64,000 nt of DNA from Pelodera strongyloides (taxonomy: Eukaryota; Nematoda; Chromadorea; Rhabditida; Rhabditidae), in assembly GCA_036852015.1 (NCBI GenBank), contig JAANDG010000376.1:1-64000 (forward strand). The letters run 5' to 3'. The notes beneath the pieces were generated by a model. It saw only the letters and a list, made by a program, of their open reading frames with translations, was not told where the DNA came from and did not search any database. This document shows positions 44,274-57,617 of this stretch, in pieces; within the stretch, counting starts at the first letter, position 1, and the number at the start of each line of letters is the position of its first letter. The translations under genes were made by a program, and so were the position numbers.

Positions 44274-45481
44274 ACCATGCTGATCTCTGCCGCGCCATAT
44301 CTGCTAATCAATCAATAGTGTACGGTATCTATCGTAGCTGAAATACCGCACTCCAATCAATAAATATCGTTGCAGTACGGTATCTCACACATTCTTAGAG
44401 AATGGTAATACATACAGTAGGGAAACATCATACACTAGAACAACTGTCTTTATTTTGCGTAAAAAACTATATAATCCGGACTTCTGATTGTAATGAATAT
44501 TTTTGAATATTGAATCTTACAGGTTGTGAGTCCTAGTTTATCTATGCATTTCCCATATATTATTTTTATTTGTTTATAGTGGACACGTGTGTCACTTCTA
44601 ACCTAACTTCTAGCGCGTTCAATAGGCATATTATGGATATTATGCGTCTTTACTGAGCTTGTGTTGCCTTTATACCTTTAAAGCGAAATACCGGCCGGTT
44701 TTTTAAACGCATCGTGGACAACTGCATTCTTATGCATTTATGCGAAGTGAGGTCTAATCGTCTAATTGGGGTCTATTTTTTATGCTAAATGATGCTCATT
44801 TGCATACAACGGATAAGAATGTTGGTGACTCGATGCGTTTCAAAAACCGGCCGGCATTTCGCTTTAATGAGGACAATTTTAATATTTTTGTGTAACTTAT
44901 TTGTGCTCAAAAGAAATTGCTTATAACCGCGCAACACCTCTTTTGTTTTGTCATTTATTATAGTTTCCTACTGAAATTCAGACATAAATTTATATAAGAA
45001 CGTTTTTATTGTACCGTTGATTTGTTGACTTACGCATTGACAATAGACTATGCATAGCTTATTTAGTTTATCGCCGGTTAATGTAGTTTCCAAGCAAATT
45101 AGTATAATTATCGCATAATTCAGGCTAATTATTTATTCCGATTCAGATTTGATTCGCCTTTTACGCATTACTGAGATTTCGATTTTTTTTTGTTTTCTTT
45201 TGTATTGCAGAAATAAAACATGAATAATTTATTGTTCACACAATTACAGTGAAGCAAATTTACAGTGCATATATATGTATGATATTCAAATTGAACATTA
45301 CAGCCAACGTCTAAAATAAACAGATGATAGATAAACGAGGCAGGAGGCAGGAGAGTAGAAAGACAAAGCCCAAGCTACGACATACAGTAATTAGATAACA
45401 TACAAAAGAGGCATAGGGACTACATACTCCGCACTACATCCTTCGTTATGTAACATATACTACAAAACAAACTACAAACTC
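44274..45481. other. Convergent 3' intergenic region
   Basis: Lies between the stops of the astacin-like (+) and SETD9-like (-) genes. Holds AATAAA for each strand (44359 and 45228-45233) and one family 1 element. Confidence 0.7.
44678..44867. repeat. TTAA palindromic element, family 1 (copy i)
   Basis: Consensus-like copy with TTAA at 44678-44681 and 44864-44867 and a small internal tandem (GGTCTAATCGTCTAATTGGGG). Confidence 0.9.
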
Positions 45482-47023
45482 TTACTTCGATAAATAAGAA
45501 GAGAACAATTCTTCACCCTGTTCTATCTTTCTTGTCGAGACAAGAACGACTACACGGAATGGCCCTTGTCGACTTGGTGACCGTACAGCATACGGTAGAA
45601 ATGGTCTCAACCGGAATGGCCAATTCCTAAGGTCCAACTCGAGGTACTGTACATTGTGGCCACCAGTCACACATGCGTTATTCACGTACTGACCGATCGA
45701 TAGGAAATTAAATGGTCTGGCACTGAGCCAAGATTGGTCCGCCATCGACGATCCGAGGTCTCGCCGCGAACAGGAACGGTAGATGAGCTGAAGGGGCGAA
45801 GTTACGGTATGACAGTATGCTCCTTGCCGTAAGCATGGTCATACAGCACCAAATACGCTGAGTTGTTGATTATTGAGTTGAATAATTTTGCTTGGTTCTA
45901 CAAAAGAAGCCCTACCGTAGTTGCTTCTACTACTACAGTATGGCTAACAATTTATGTTGCCATAAGCGGCATCCTCTCATCTAATATAGTCCATTTCTTT
46001 GGATAAGGAACTGTGGACAGAAATTATCGGACAGCTAGCTAGTGCACCACAGGTGCCCGATTTGTGCGCGAATAAATTTTGCCGTCTTCCGTATTTTCGC
46101 GAGCTGCGGACACTAAAGAACACTCACCTTGCTCAATCCTCTATCATTACCATCGACAAAGATGCCATCACAAGTTCTGAGGACGAAATGATTCGCTATT
46201 GAAGGGAGGAAGATCGAGTCGCCCGGGTCATATACAGTACCCGGATACGTACACACAAAACGGTGAGGGGATATCGTACCTCGACTCACGAACGCGCCTA
46301 AACTACTGTACGTCTGCCTTCGTGAAAAACATCAACCATATCTACGTTGTCAAACACAATTCGTCTGGTATCGCAATATACTAAATTACCGTCAATTGAC
46401 GTTAACCTAATTTCTCTCTCTCTCTTCATATTTCTTGCTAAAATAGAGACCCCTTACCCTCCCACTCTCCGTCCTCTTGCACATTTACACCTACGACTCC
46501 CCACTCTGTTTTACTGTATACCTCCCTCCAATCTATCTTCATTCATATCTCCCTGTCCTCTTCCCACTACACCACACAAATACAGTACCTCTCTGTCCTT
46601 TGACCGTCTCGCTTCTCTTTCTCTCTAGTTGGAATCCGAGATGGTCGAATAGAAGTTGATCTGCTTTCTTGCAAACTTCTTCCGGAGGATCCGTTCGGAA
46701 ACTAATTCCAGGAAAATTATCAGCCAAAACAGTCAACGATTCCCTCAACTCGAAATCCAGCTTGCTTTTCGACACCTGTAAAAGGCACACCTACTCGAAT
46801 TGTTTGTGCGTCTTCCGCGTACCGCACCCCTGACGCACCCCGGTAGGTGCCGCGCCGCATTAGCTCCGCACCTTGCTTGCGGCACACTAAGCTAATGCAA
46901 TTGCTAAGCAATTGCACCTCCTACCTCAATCGTCGTCGGAATGTCCTTCATCTCGGAGCGGAGAATCCTCAAATATTGGGAGGGAGCGAACCTCCGAAGG
47001 AAGTCCATCACTCTTCGTGTCAT
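45482..47023 (-). CDS. SET-domain protein, SETD9-like
   Basis: Predicted lysine methyltransferase-family protein of 253 residues. Exons in transcript order: 47023-46925, 46775-46589, 46297-46128, 45787-45482. All phases close. The SET domain begins GAFVSRGTISPHRFVCTYPG (residues 96-115). It continues with TVYDPGDSIFLPSIANHFVL, CDGIFVDGNDRGLSK, IYRSC, IGQYVNN (184-189, the NHxC-type cofactor-binding region) and ends GEELFSSY (243-250, with the catalytic-region Tyr). The spacing of YPGTVY, DGNDxGxSK, QYVNN and GEELFSxY is that of animal SETD9, an atypical SET protein whose substrate is not established as far as I know. The N-terminal 95 residues are less conserved. The first ATG is inferred from phase; an upstream exon is possible. 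Confidence 0.82.
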
Positions 47024-47753
47024 ATTCGTCTAGACACGAACAATTCGGCGCTATTTTCATACAGTACAGCGGAACTTCAAAAGAACTAAGTGCTTATAGG
47101 TCTGTCTAAGTGTTTCGTTAACTCTTACACACACGTTCATAGATAGGCGCTTCCATTAGACAATTATACACCACAGTCGGAAGAACTAGTATCCATAATT
47201 TTTCTGAACATATATAAATCTTTATTTGCTACAGAATAATTACACGAGTGCCTAGCTGTGCTCTAATCTGGGAATGCAAAGGAATGACACTTTGGTGGTG
47301 CTACGAAAACTCTCGAAGACCTAATCCTCATCCATTACGATATCGATTTTGCATGTTTTTTGTCCATAACTCCTAGATCATAAGCTAATTAATACCAAAC
47401 ATAAAGCCTTATCAGTCTTTGATTTCGTGGCGCAAACCAATACAAACATACTCATACAACATAATTTCATGCGCAGTACTACATTATCCACACATCTACA
47501 GTTATCTGCGTTCAAACCGTTATTCTCATAAATTGGCATAAGAACTACACAAAATATACAATAATTTATTTTACAGTTTATCATACAGCAAGTTCACTTA
47601 CAATATAAACCGCAAACACATAGGTTGGAATGTATAGCAACAAGTACACAGAAAAAGCTCAACTAATGCTAAGGTACAACGATTGGAATAAAGAGCTACA
47701 GTAGACTAGAACTGCAAATAATTGCAATTATCTTCCTAATTGCTCGTCTATAA

Positions 47754-48883
47754 TTAGACGTCCTTCACTTCTCCAACCACAGCAATGGCCTCAATTTCGA
47801 CAAGAGCGTGTTTAGGCAGTACGGCGACCTAAAACAAACAAAAAATCGTACAGTATGAAAACAATTAGCAAAAGTCGTACAATACACAACAGATCAATTA
47901 TACAAGACATTCAAATGCAGTGAAAATAAATCACCATTCCATGGGATCTTATATCTCCTGTGTTTCTGAATAACGCATCCAATAAGTGAACGCAAACCTG
48001 GTAGGCTGCTCTCGCTGGGAAGTTCTTGTCAAAGTACTGTTTGTAGATATCGTTCACTGTGGTGAAGTTGTTGATGTCGGAGAGGAGGACGGTAGTCTTC
48101 ACCACTGAAATAAACAAATAAATAAACACGGTTCCGATGTAAAAGAATATGGTATGCAGTACAAGTGACTGATGAGCAGGACATCGTGCAGTCCCGGCGT
48201 CTTAGGTACTGTGAACAATAGGCAATTACTTGAAAGGCTACATCAATAATAGGTACTGTAATCTCAATACCACCAAATGCATACCCTTGTTATAATCAGA
48301 TCCAGCCGCCTTCAAAACTTCTCCAATATTCTTCAGACTCTGGTGCGTTTGGGCTTCGATTCCTTCGGCGAGTTCCTGCAATTAGTACACTATTCAACTT
48401 TATAGCAAACTATGTATATGTATACTGTAGCTATATACTGTACATACAACCTACACATAATGTAAGTGGTATTGCAGGGATTACATATACATACAGTAAC
48501 CGCATATATGCATAACTACCGTACCGTAGTTTGTAGCCTACTTACTACCGTATTACTGTAGTTCCGAAACTAACCATAGTCTCTGGGACGAGTCCAAGCG
48601 ATCCGGACAAGTAGATCGTGTTGTCAACACGAACGGCCTGACTGAAAACAAGAAATATACACCTTTAGAAACGCTCACAGTTCGTACGTATTCTCAGATC
48701 TGAACGGTATTACAATGTCACTCGTCGTCTATTAGCACTCGGGTAAGGCAGATGCCCATGCTAACCTCAAAATTGGGTAATTAAACTGGTCTACTTCACG
48801 ATAAGAAAGAATGCAAACCTGTACGGTCCAATGGCTGCTGGGGCCTTGGCCGTCTGAATAATCTGCCTCGTCACAGAAGCCAT
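47754..48883 (-). CDS. RidA (YjgF/YER057c/UK114) enamine/imine deaminase
   Basis: Small cytosolic or mitochondrial enzyme that hydrolyses reactive 2-aminoacrylate-type enamines and so protects PLP enzymes. 134 residues, the normal length. Exons in transcript order: 48883-48819, 48641-48575, 48375-48285, 48104-47998, 47828-47754. All phases close. Landmarks: [54 protein letters not shown] with the substrate-binding Arg106, and VEIEAIA. It starts directly after a possible TTTGATTGCAG trans-splice acceptor. Poly(A) signal candidates: 47565-47570. As I remember it, C. elegans has a RidA homologue next to rps-3, as here. Confidence 0.93.
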
Positions 48884-49009
48884 TGCTTTGATACACGCGC
48901 GCCTGCAATCAAAATCCTGTAAATTAATACAGTAAAAAATAATCCACCGCCTATGCTTGCCGTTGTGAAGTTCCCCACGATCACAAAGTTTAGGGGTGAA
49001 CTTCACTAG

Positions 49010-51273
49010 GGAAGTTAGTAGCCGGTTTGGATCATAAATTCAGAATACTCTACTGCCACACACGGTGAGAACAAGAACACATACTTCACGTCAAGCTCAC
49101 GGTCAGAAAACAATCCCACGGCACAACAAATTGAGGCCACAGTATAGGATTCTCATGCATTTACAGTCACCGCTTACATTGAAAAACGATCGATGAAGGG
49201 AAAACTATTACATGTACTTGACTGATTAGGTATTTGGTTGATTCTATGCGGGAATAAAGTAAAAGAATCAGTTGCAGAGTTAGGCCTTCCAAACTCAAAC
49301 GAAACAAGCGGCACGCAAGTGTAGGAAACGGTAGAGTAAGACTCGGGTCCGAATGCCTAACAGTTACAATCAAAGAAGATACACCAAATACAGACGACCA
49401 CCCTCATGTCAAAGGCATGGAGCCCAGTCTCAGTCTGTCGCAATATTCTACAATTCTACCAAATGGATGGGGGCTTGCAAAGCTACCGTACTCGTAACCT
49501 ACAAGGAGCCAGCCATAAAACTTGGCTTTAAGGCTAATGCACTATGAGTAGTGAGTCAGCATTTGTTCACACACTTTTCTGTAGTTTCCTGCTCGTCGGT
49601 TGATGTGTCAGGCTTTCTTTTAGTTCCCGATTCGGGCATAATTCAGGAAGAGGAAGTTATTCTGAAAGCATGAGAACTAAGAGAACGATTCCATAATTAT
49701 TAAACCCAAGTTACAGACGACGAGAGGAACATGGGATAGTGTGGCGTTCTAAGAAACGGAGAGAAGTAGAACTCTGTTATACAGAAACTAATATACAAGG
49801 AAAGAAAACAAGTGAAGTCAGATCAACAACTAGACCTTCTCAGTCCCGCCTATTTTTTTATATATTTCCTTTGGATAAATTGTTAGAAACTTGGCTCTTC
49901 CCAAAACAAGTAAAAAAAAAGTGGTACGAGGTTCCATGATACCGTATTCTACTGCAAACGTGTAAGGAAACCCTAACAATCGCAAGTCTCTACATCTACA
50001 TCTAAGAATCTAGTGGCTCCGTTAGATAAACTATAAACATCCGACATATTCATTAGTTAGTTAGTAGTAAAGATAAGTTACTACTGTTGCAGTAAACGCG
50101 CAGGGTAATCCAAACAAAATGATGATAATCAATAAATGACTGAGAAATTGTCAAAATGATATTGATACGATGAAGACCGATAAAGTCTATTATATAGATA
50201 CTACAAGGTCAAACAAGACATTGCAGGTGGTACCATCAATAGAACAAGTGATAAGGGAGGGCTGAAATGACTACATAAACTGTTTATCTTTCTAAGAAAC
50301 CTTGCTTTGCCAATCCCCCGCTCACCTCTAGTGTGACAATAAGCCGCATTGCAAACAATAAAATAGCCAAGTGTTATACTGAAAGCGACTCCGGGAAGTG
50401 CGCGGCGAAAAAATCAGATGCGCTTACAACTCGCCCAGTCTTCGCCAGGTTGTCGCGAATTCACCGAGCACCGCGAAAAGGGCAACGTCGACGCGCACCT
50501 ATCTGGTTCATCATCAATTTCGCATTTTCGTACGGTTTTCGGTAAATTTGCGTGCCAGTTTTCTTCGCAGGCCCGAGTTTCGTCAGTGCTAAGCTCCATA
50601 ACACAAGAACGTGACTAATTTCTAATGGGCGCCTCATTCATTTACAAAAAATACGATCACTAAATAGCAAAAACGGCGCAGACTAACTGAACATTGGTTA
50701 GCCTTAGCCGTACTCTTGAATTCTGATGCCTGGCCCGGAAACTTCTCTCCATACTGATCGAAAACGTTTAGAATGGGTCAAAACTTAGAACGGATCTACG
50801 TGCTCTTCCAGGACAACCCAGCTCACCAAAACCCCCAAACCAACTGGTTCTCATGATTATTGATCCAGAACCTAATTTCAAGAAAAGCAAGCGAACTTTT
50901 GAGTCGAGGCTTAGGGAAGAACACTCGTGCTGCAAAACAGGTAAAAAACCGCAAACTTACATGTTTCGCTGCTGCCGAACTTGGAAAGCGCGCACTAAAT
51001 TAGAATTCCAACTGTGTGATGGATATATGCATAATATGCAAAAAGCAATGCACAACGTATTATGAAATGTGACGCACCGCTCCCGTGTAGCTAATTCAAC
51101 ATCCTGACCAACATTCAACAAACTAACTCCAGCGATTGGTACTGCAACACCAAGCAACGCAAGTCAGCCTTCATAGGTAGAAAGTGGATAAAATATAAGT
51201 GCGTATACACAGGCTGAAATCGGTCGAACTACAAATGAAACGTAAAACAATAACAACTTTATTCAACAACACA
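49010..51273. other. Region between RidA and rps-3
   Basis: No recognised gene. 50395-50600 is CG-rich and open in several frames. On the minus strand a 61-codon frame with five Cys (MELSTDETRACEENW..., 50414-50599) is the least implausible. Another open stretch at 50853-50940 on the + strand ends in an AAACAG/GTAAAA donor. Confidence 0.4.
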
Positions 51274-52776
<1,503 letters not shown>

Positions 52777-53223
52777 GTTGACCTCCCTCGTTCAAGATAG
52801 TTCACTAAAATCAAAGTGAACCGATTAAAATCAAACTTAAATCAACACAAATGTCAATAATGATAAAACACAATTTTACATTTTTACAGAGATGTACCAT
52901 TAGTAATGACTACGAAATGAAGTGTTTTAAAGCAAAATTAACACAAAACTAGCTTCCAATATACAAAAAAAATACAAAAATTAAAAGAAAGTATGTTTTC
53001 CGCTCTCTCGCCGACTCTGACTCTCTCCGCCGATACCGTAGTTCAATCGCCACGAGACCTGGAAGTCCAGCCTACAAACTACAGTCATTGCTGCTTATTT
53101 TTTTTGCCCGGATTCCACCCTTCCTCCCTGTTGCGTACCCTTCTTTTTGCTTTGCGTTACATAAGTTAAAAAAGTTTTCACCCTGTCATATATGTAAATT
53201 ATGTATTCTGTTAGATTATGCAT

Positions 53224-53376
53224 TATTAGCCCGTATTCTCGGGTCGACGGGAATGTTCCGTTTGGGAAATCCTTTGTATGCAAATTTCTCGACTATCTAG
53301 ACTAGCTGGAGGAAAAATTTGCATACGAATGAGCTCCCAAACGGAACATTCCCGTCGACCCGAGAATATGGGCTAA
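53224..53376. repeat. Palindromic element (ATTAGCCCGTATTCTCGGGT termini)
   Basis: The left arm, through GACGGGAATGTTCCGTTTGGGA and TATGCAAATTT, is exactly mirrored on the right. The loop is about 20 nt. Confidence 0.9.
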
Positions 53377-53639
53377 TGAATACAGTTTCGCGAAATCTGA
53401 CGTTACGTTCTTAGGCTTTAGGACGCTAGACAACCTAGCGCCAATTATCCATTTATTCATCTAGCATAGTTTCATGATTCCACTTTTGTTTGCCCACGTG
53501 TTGAATAGGAGCTGGGCTCTGTTGTGGTCATTTCAGTTATAAGCACTGATCAACTTTGTCGTTGTTGTTATTTGTTATTTTATTCTATTCTTGTTAGTTA
53601 TTTTTTTGTCTTCCGCTTTACTATGCACTGAATAAAGTA

Positions 53640-53642
<3 letters not shown>

Positions 53643-53683
<41 letters not shown>
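53643..53683. repeat. (TA)n microsatellite
   Basis: Pure TA run, preceded by TATTCA and followed by CCAGTCGG. Confidence 0.95.
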
Positions 53684-53685
<2 letters not shown>

Positions 53686-53689
53686 AGTC

Positions 53690-54425
53690 GGCTACCGCCG
53701 CCTGAGGCGTCTTTCCAATTATTCGCTGATGGTCGCTATGTTTCACTGGGCTATATCTATAAGTAGAAGCAATTCTTTCTCGCAAGAATAGTTTCCTGGG
53801 GATAGAACTTAGTTTTGTTTCGCCCATTTTAGGACGTTGACTATATTGCTTCTAAATTGCCTGTAAATCGTTTTACAAATATAACGTCCAAAAAAATTTC
53901 CAAAAACGAAAAGCAGCGGAATAAGCGCGTGGCTGATACGCCGCAATGTTTCGCTGGGCTATATAAGTTAGAAGCAAACATTTACACAAAGGAAATGGTT
54001 TTAGTTTTGAAATTTTCCTATTGAAACCTACACCAATATCAAACACGGGGATAGAACTTAGTTTCTGTTGACTATATTTCTCCTAAATTGTCTGCAACTT
54101 GCTCTACTCTAGGACATCGAAAAAATTGCCAAAGCCTAAAAGCAGCTTAATATCGCGTGGCTGATACGCCGCAATGTTTCTCTGGGCTATATAAGCTAGG
54201 TGGAAACATATGTAAGGAGCCTCCAGTCTTTCATTTTTCCTTTTGCCCATACCAATATTGAACACGTTACACGGGTTAGAACTTAAGTTTCTGTTGACTA
54301 TATTCCTCCTAAATTGTCTGCAACTTGCTGGACTCTACAATATCGAAAAAATTTCAAATCCTAAAAAAAGGAATAAGTGCCTGGATGATACGTCGCAATG
54401 TTTCGCTGGGCTATATCACTTTTGT
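53690..54425. repeat. About 240-bp tandem repeat, three units
   Basis: Units share TGATACGCCGCAATGTTTCG, CTGGGCTATATAAG, GAACTTAGTTT, GTTGACTATAT, CTCCTAAATTGTCTGCAACT and an AAAAATTNCCAAA block, in order. They end near 53947, 54187 and 54418. Flanked by TA microsatellites on both sides. Confidence 0.8.
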
Positions 54426-54469
54426 TATTTTCCAAAAAATTCTCACAAATTTCCTTAACTGTATTAATA

Positions 54470-54472
<3 letters not shown>

Positions 54473-54551
<79 letters not shown>
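54473..54551. repeat. (TA)n microsatellite
   Basis: TA run broken once by CTA. Preceded by TATTCA, the same context as the tract at 53643. Confidence 0.95.
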
Positions 54552-54553
<2 letters not shown>

Positions 54554-54670
54554 CATATCTATACATATATATAAAGGAGAAGGGTTTACTTTTTTGTTTG
54601 TGTGAACGTAACGAAACCTGTTCATAAAGTTTAAATATCTTCGAAATCGAACACACAAAACATTCGCTTA

Positions 54671-54744
54671 GGATGAGGTTCGAACCTGACACCTCTGTCT
54701 TCACAGTCCAGCGCTCTACCTACTGCGCTATGCTAGGTTGTGAC
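54671..54744 (-). pseudogene. tRNA-like relic
   Basis: Minus strand: TAGCGCAGTAGGTAGAGCGC (D-arm and A-box), an apparent GTG anticodon loop, and B-box GGTTCGAACC. Anticodon and T stems have mismatches, so it is a tRNA pseudogene or SINE head. Confidence 0.45.
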
Positions 54745-54925
54745 GAGAGAATCTTTCCGCTCTACGCAAGAAAACTTTCAGTGTCAAATTGTCAAATTTG
54801 CATGACACAATACAATTAGTCGTTTCGAGGATCGATAATTATACGTTTTCCCACTAACGTATGACTGTAACGTGTGAAGCAGAGAGGGAAGGGGGCAGAC
54901 TCATATTTTTTTCATAAATTAGGGT

Positions 54926-54995
54926 ACCAATCGGCCAAAGGCCGATACCTCCAGTCGGAGAAGAGCCCGTAGGGCTCTTCGAACGGCTGGTATAC
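54926..54995. repeat. Hairpin cluster with Helitron-like 3' end
   Basis: CGGCCAAAGGCCG and GAAGAGCCCGTAGGGCTCTTC hairpins are followed by GAACGG, then CTGG/T. The inverse CCAGTCGG sits at the other end of the block (53682-53690). Confidence 0.4.
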
Positions 54996-56660
54996 ATATA
55001 TTTAAGTATAAACTTTGTAATGTGTAGAACGATAATGTCACCAACTGCGGCCGTTCTTTCGGATTCATTCCTGATTCAGTACTTCTTTCTTATGTTTTAT
55101 GAGTGGTTCTGTAGTTGCCCTTTTCCCCTTTTAAATGGCAAATCTTATGCACCTTATATAAAATAAATAAGTATATTCACGCTACAAGAGCGTGCACCAT
55201 TATTCAAGGGTTACAGTGTTCAAATTTGCCGTTTGCCTATCATGTTCCGCACGCTCCATGGCTCCACCAGCACATGGTTTTTCATTACGTTGTCTTTGTT
55301 TATAAACGTTAGTAATAATCACAAGTACATTCGCTAGTGAAATAAGTGAAAGTAAGTGTGTGAGTGCCTTGCGTGCTTGCTGGCTCCATGGCTGCATAAC
55401 CCTGGATCCTGGTTTCCAGCCATGATATTGAATATGATCTAGTTTTTCTGCTGTGCCTGTTGCCTGTGCGGCTCACCCTTGTTACTTTTCATTAATTAGC
55501 AATAGTAATCTGCTCACCATATCAATAATCAATTTCCTGCAAAAGTTACCGTGTGTGTACTCAACAAAATTTATGGTTACCTTACCGGTATTTGTAACAG
55601 TCCGCCTTGTGTAGTGTATAGTGACCTCCTTCTTTCTGGGAAAGTTATTTCGGTCACTAGACAAATTTGAAGCCTAATTATCTTGTCCATAGTCTATTAC
55701 CTTATCTCCATGCTATTTTATGGAGACTACTACTAGGTTTGGGAAGACGCCTGCTTATCTTTAGTTTTTGATACCCATTAGACTGGTTCCTGATTTGATC
55801 TTCAGTTCACCCACGCCCCTATCTGATCCTTTCATTACTTTCTAGCCTATTCTTATTATCGTAAAACTAGAGTCCGTCCAACAACTATAAATCTGACTGG
55901 TTACGGGTTACTGAAGGACTTCATCCCATAGCTTCACTTGTTCTGCTAGGCTCCTTGTAATCACATAATCTCTGCCGCCAGAAATAATGCTATCAAAAGA
56001 TAACCAAGAAAAATCGTTCCTTTCTAATCGCTCTCTCGCTGATTCGAGCTGTTTTCCATCACGTGTTCCGTCTTTTTCGCGATCTTTTCGCAAAATCTCT
56101 CGATTATTTTCTGGGAGACGGCGGCAACGCAAGACTAACAATCAGAAAGTAAGCCCCAGGATTTATTTATAGTTTCCAGAATTTGTTATCTCTTGAATGA
56201 ATTCTGATCCCTTGTTGCTTGGCTAACTTGCCGTGCTTCTTGTTCAGCATTTAGAACTCATGAATACAGTAGTCATCCACAAGTCCAGTCTACTTATAAT
56301 TTATAATAGAGTAGAGAGTGTTCACTGGTTCTAAGGTTCTCACTAATCTCCGTGATAGTAAATAAGTAAATGCTAATGTTGGCGGAACAAATATTCTTGT
56401 ATTAGGAGTATTGCCTTTGTTTCCCTAATTACACCTACCCACCTGTCTATTAGGAATATTGACAACCTGATTAAATTGTTTAGGAAGTGACTATTTCGTT
56501 CTTTGGTTTTTGACCATTTATACCTTTCTGTGCTTTTTTTGTGTAGTGAAGCTTACAAGGTAATACTGTGACCTTACCCAATTGAAACTTATTTAAGAAG
56601 GCCCTCTCGGAACCTCTCTCATCTTGTTATTCGCCTCGTAGGAACTTGACACGTGAAGAG

Positions 56661-57546
56661 ATGGCAGGTTGGTCGTGTTTATTTTTAAAAGAAAGCAAAT
56701 TCTTTGAGACCTCATTATCGTGAAGTGCTGCCTTGACTAGGCGATATGAGATTAACCTATCATTTTCAAATGGGGATCACACGAACAGTAATATAAACCA
56801 TGATGATGGTGGTGCTCTTTTTATCATTCGTTGGCGCGAAGCCGCCAAATTTTTAGCATAGTTTGGGTTTGCTACAAACAATTCAGTTCCTCCGTTTTCT
56901 TAGTTAGTGACCAAAACATTGTATACCAACGATATGTTTCACACAACTTACAAAGTTGTCACAGCCGCAAGAGATTTAGTTTACGTGACGCACTTTAGCA
57001 TATCTTGCCTAACTGTAACCTAAGTCTTGTTTTATCCATTAGTAAGGTACATCGTACATCTAATATAACTGAAACGACTAATTTCGAATGAAGGAATAGT
57101 AATCTACGATATTCAGGTCTTTCCCCAGCATCTCCGGAAATTAAACGAGCTGCGCAGGAATTTGTCACTTTTCTCAATAAAGCAGTGACTCCATTCCATG
57201 GTGAGTTTTTGTCTCTGACTTCTGTAATAGTGCCTTTTTATATAAGTTTGTTATTTTGTGGTGAAAATCAATCAAATTGGGACAGTTAGGTACTCATCAA
57301 GCTTTTGAGTAGCTTTAGTGCTGTAGTGGTGGATTTCGTAGAGAAAAGGGGGTGTACGTATATCGGAAAATCAAGGTAGATATTTGATATAACTTTGAAC
57401 TTTCTAGCCGTGGCCGAGTGTTCTTCACGTCTCCGTGCTGCTGGATTTGAAGAGCTTTCCGAGAAGGAACATTGGGATGTGAAGCCACTTCACAAATACT
57501 TTGTCACCAAGTGAGTTACAGTATACAAGTACAAGTATATATATAT

Positions 57547-57617
<71 letters not shown>

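Larger units (their letters stand above)
52777..56660. other. Divergent intergenic region, rps-3 to aminopeptidase
   Basis: Holds a 153-bp palindrome, the 240-bp tandem block between TA tracts, a tRNA-like relic and an open stretch at 55908-56152. That stretch is open on both strands: + MLSKDNQEKSFLSNRSL to a AAA/GTAAGC donor, - ...WLSFDSIISGGRDYVI to a stop. No family fits either. Confidence 0.5.

Noticed and set aside
54671..54744. Functional tRNA-His
   Set aside because: A and B boxes are present, but the anticodon and T stems contain mismatches and the acceptor arms do not pair.
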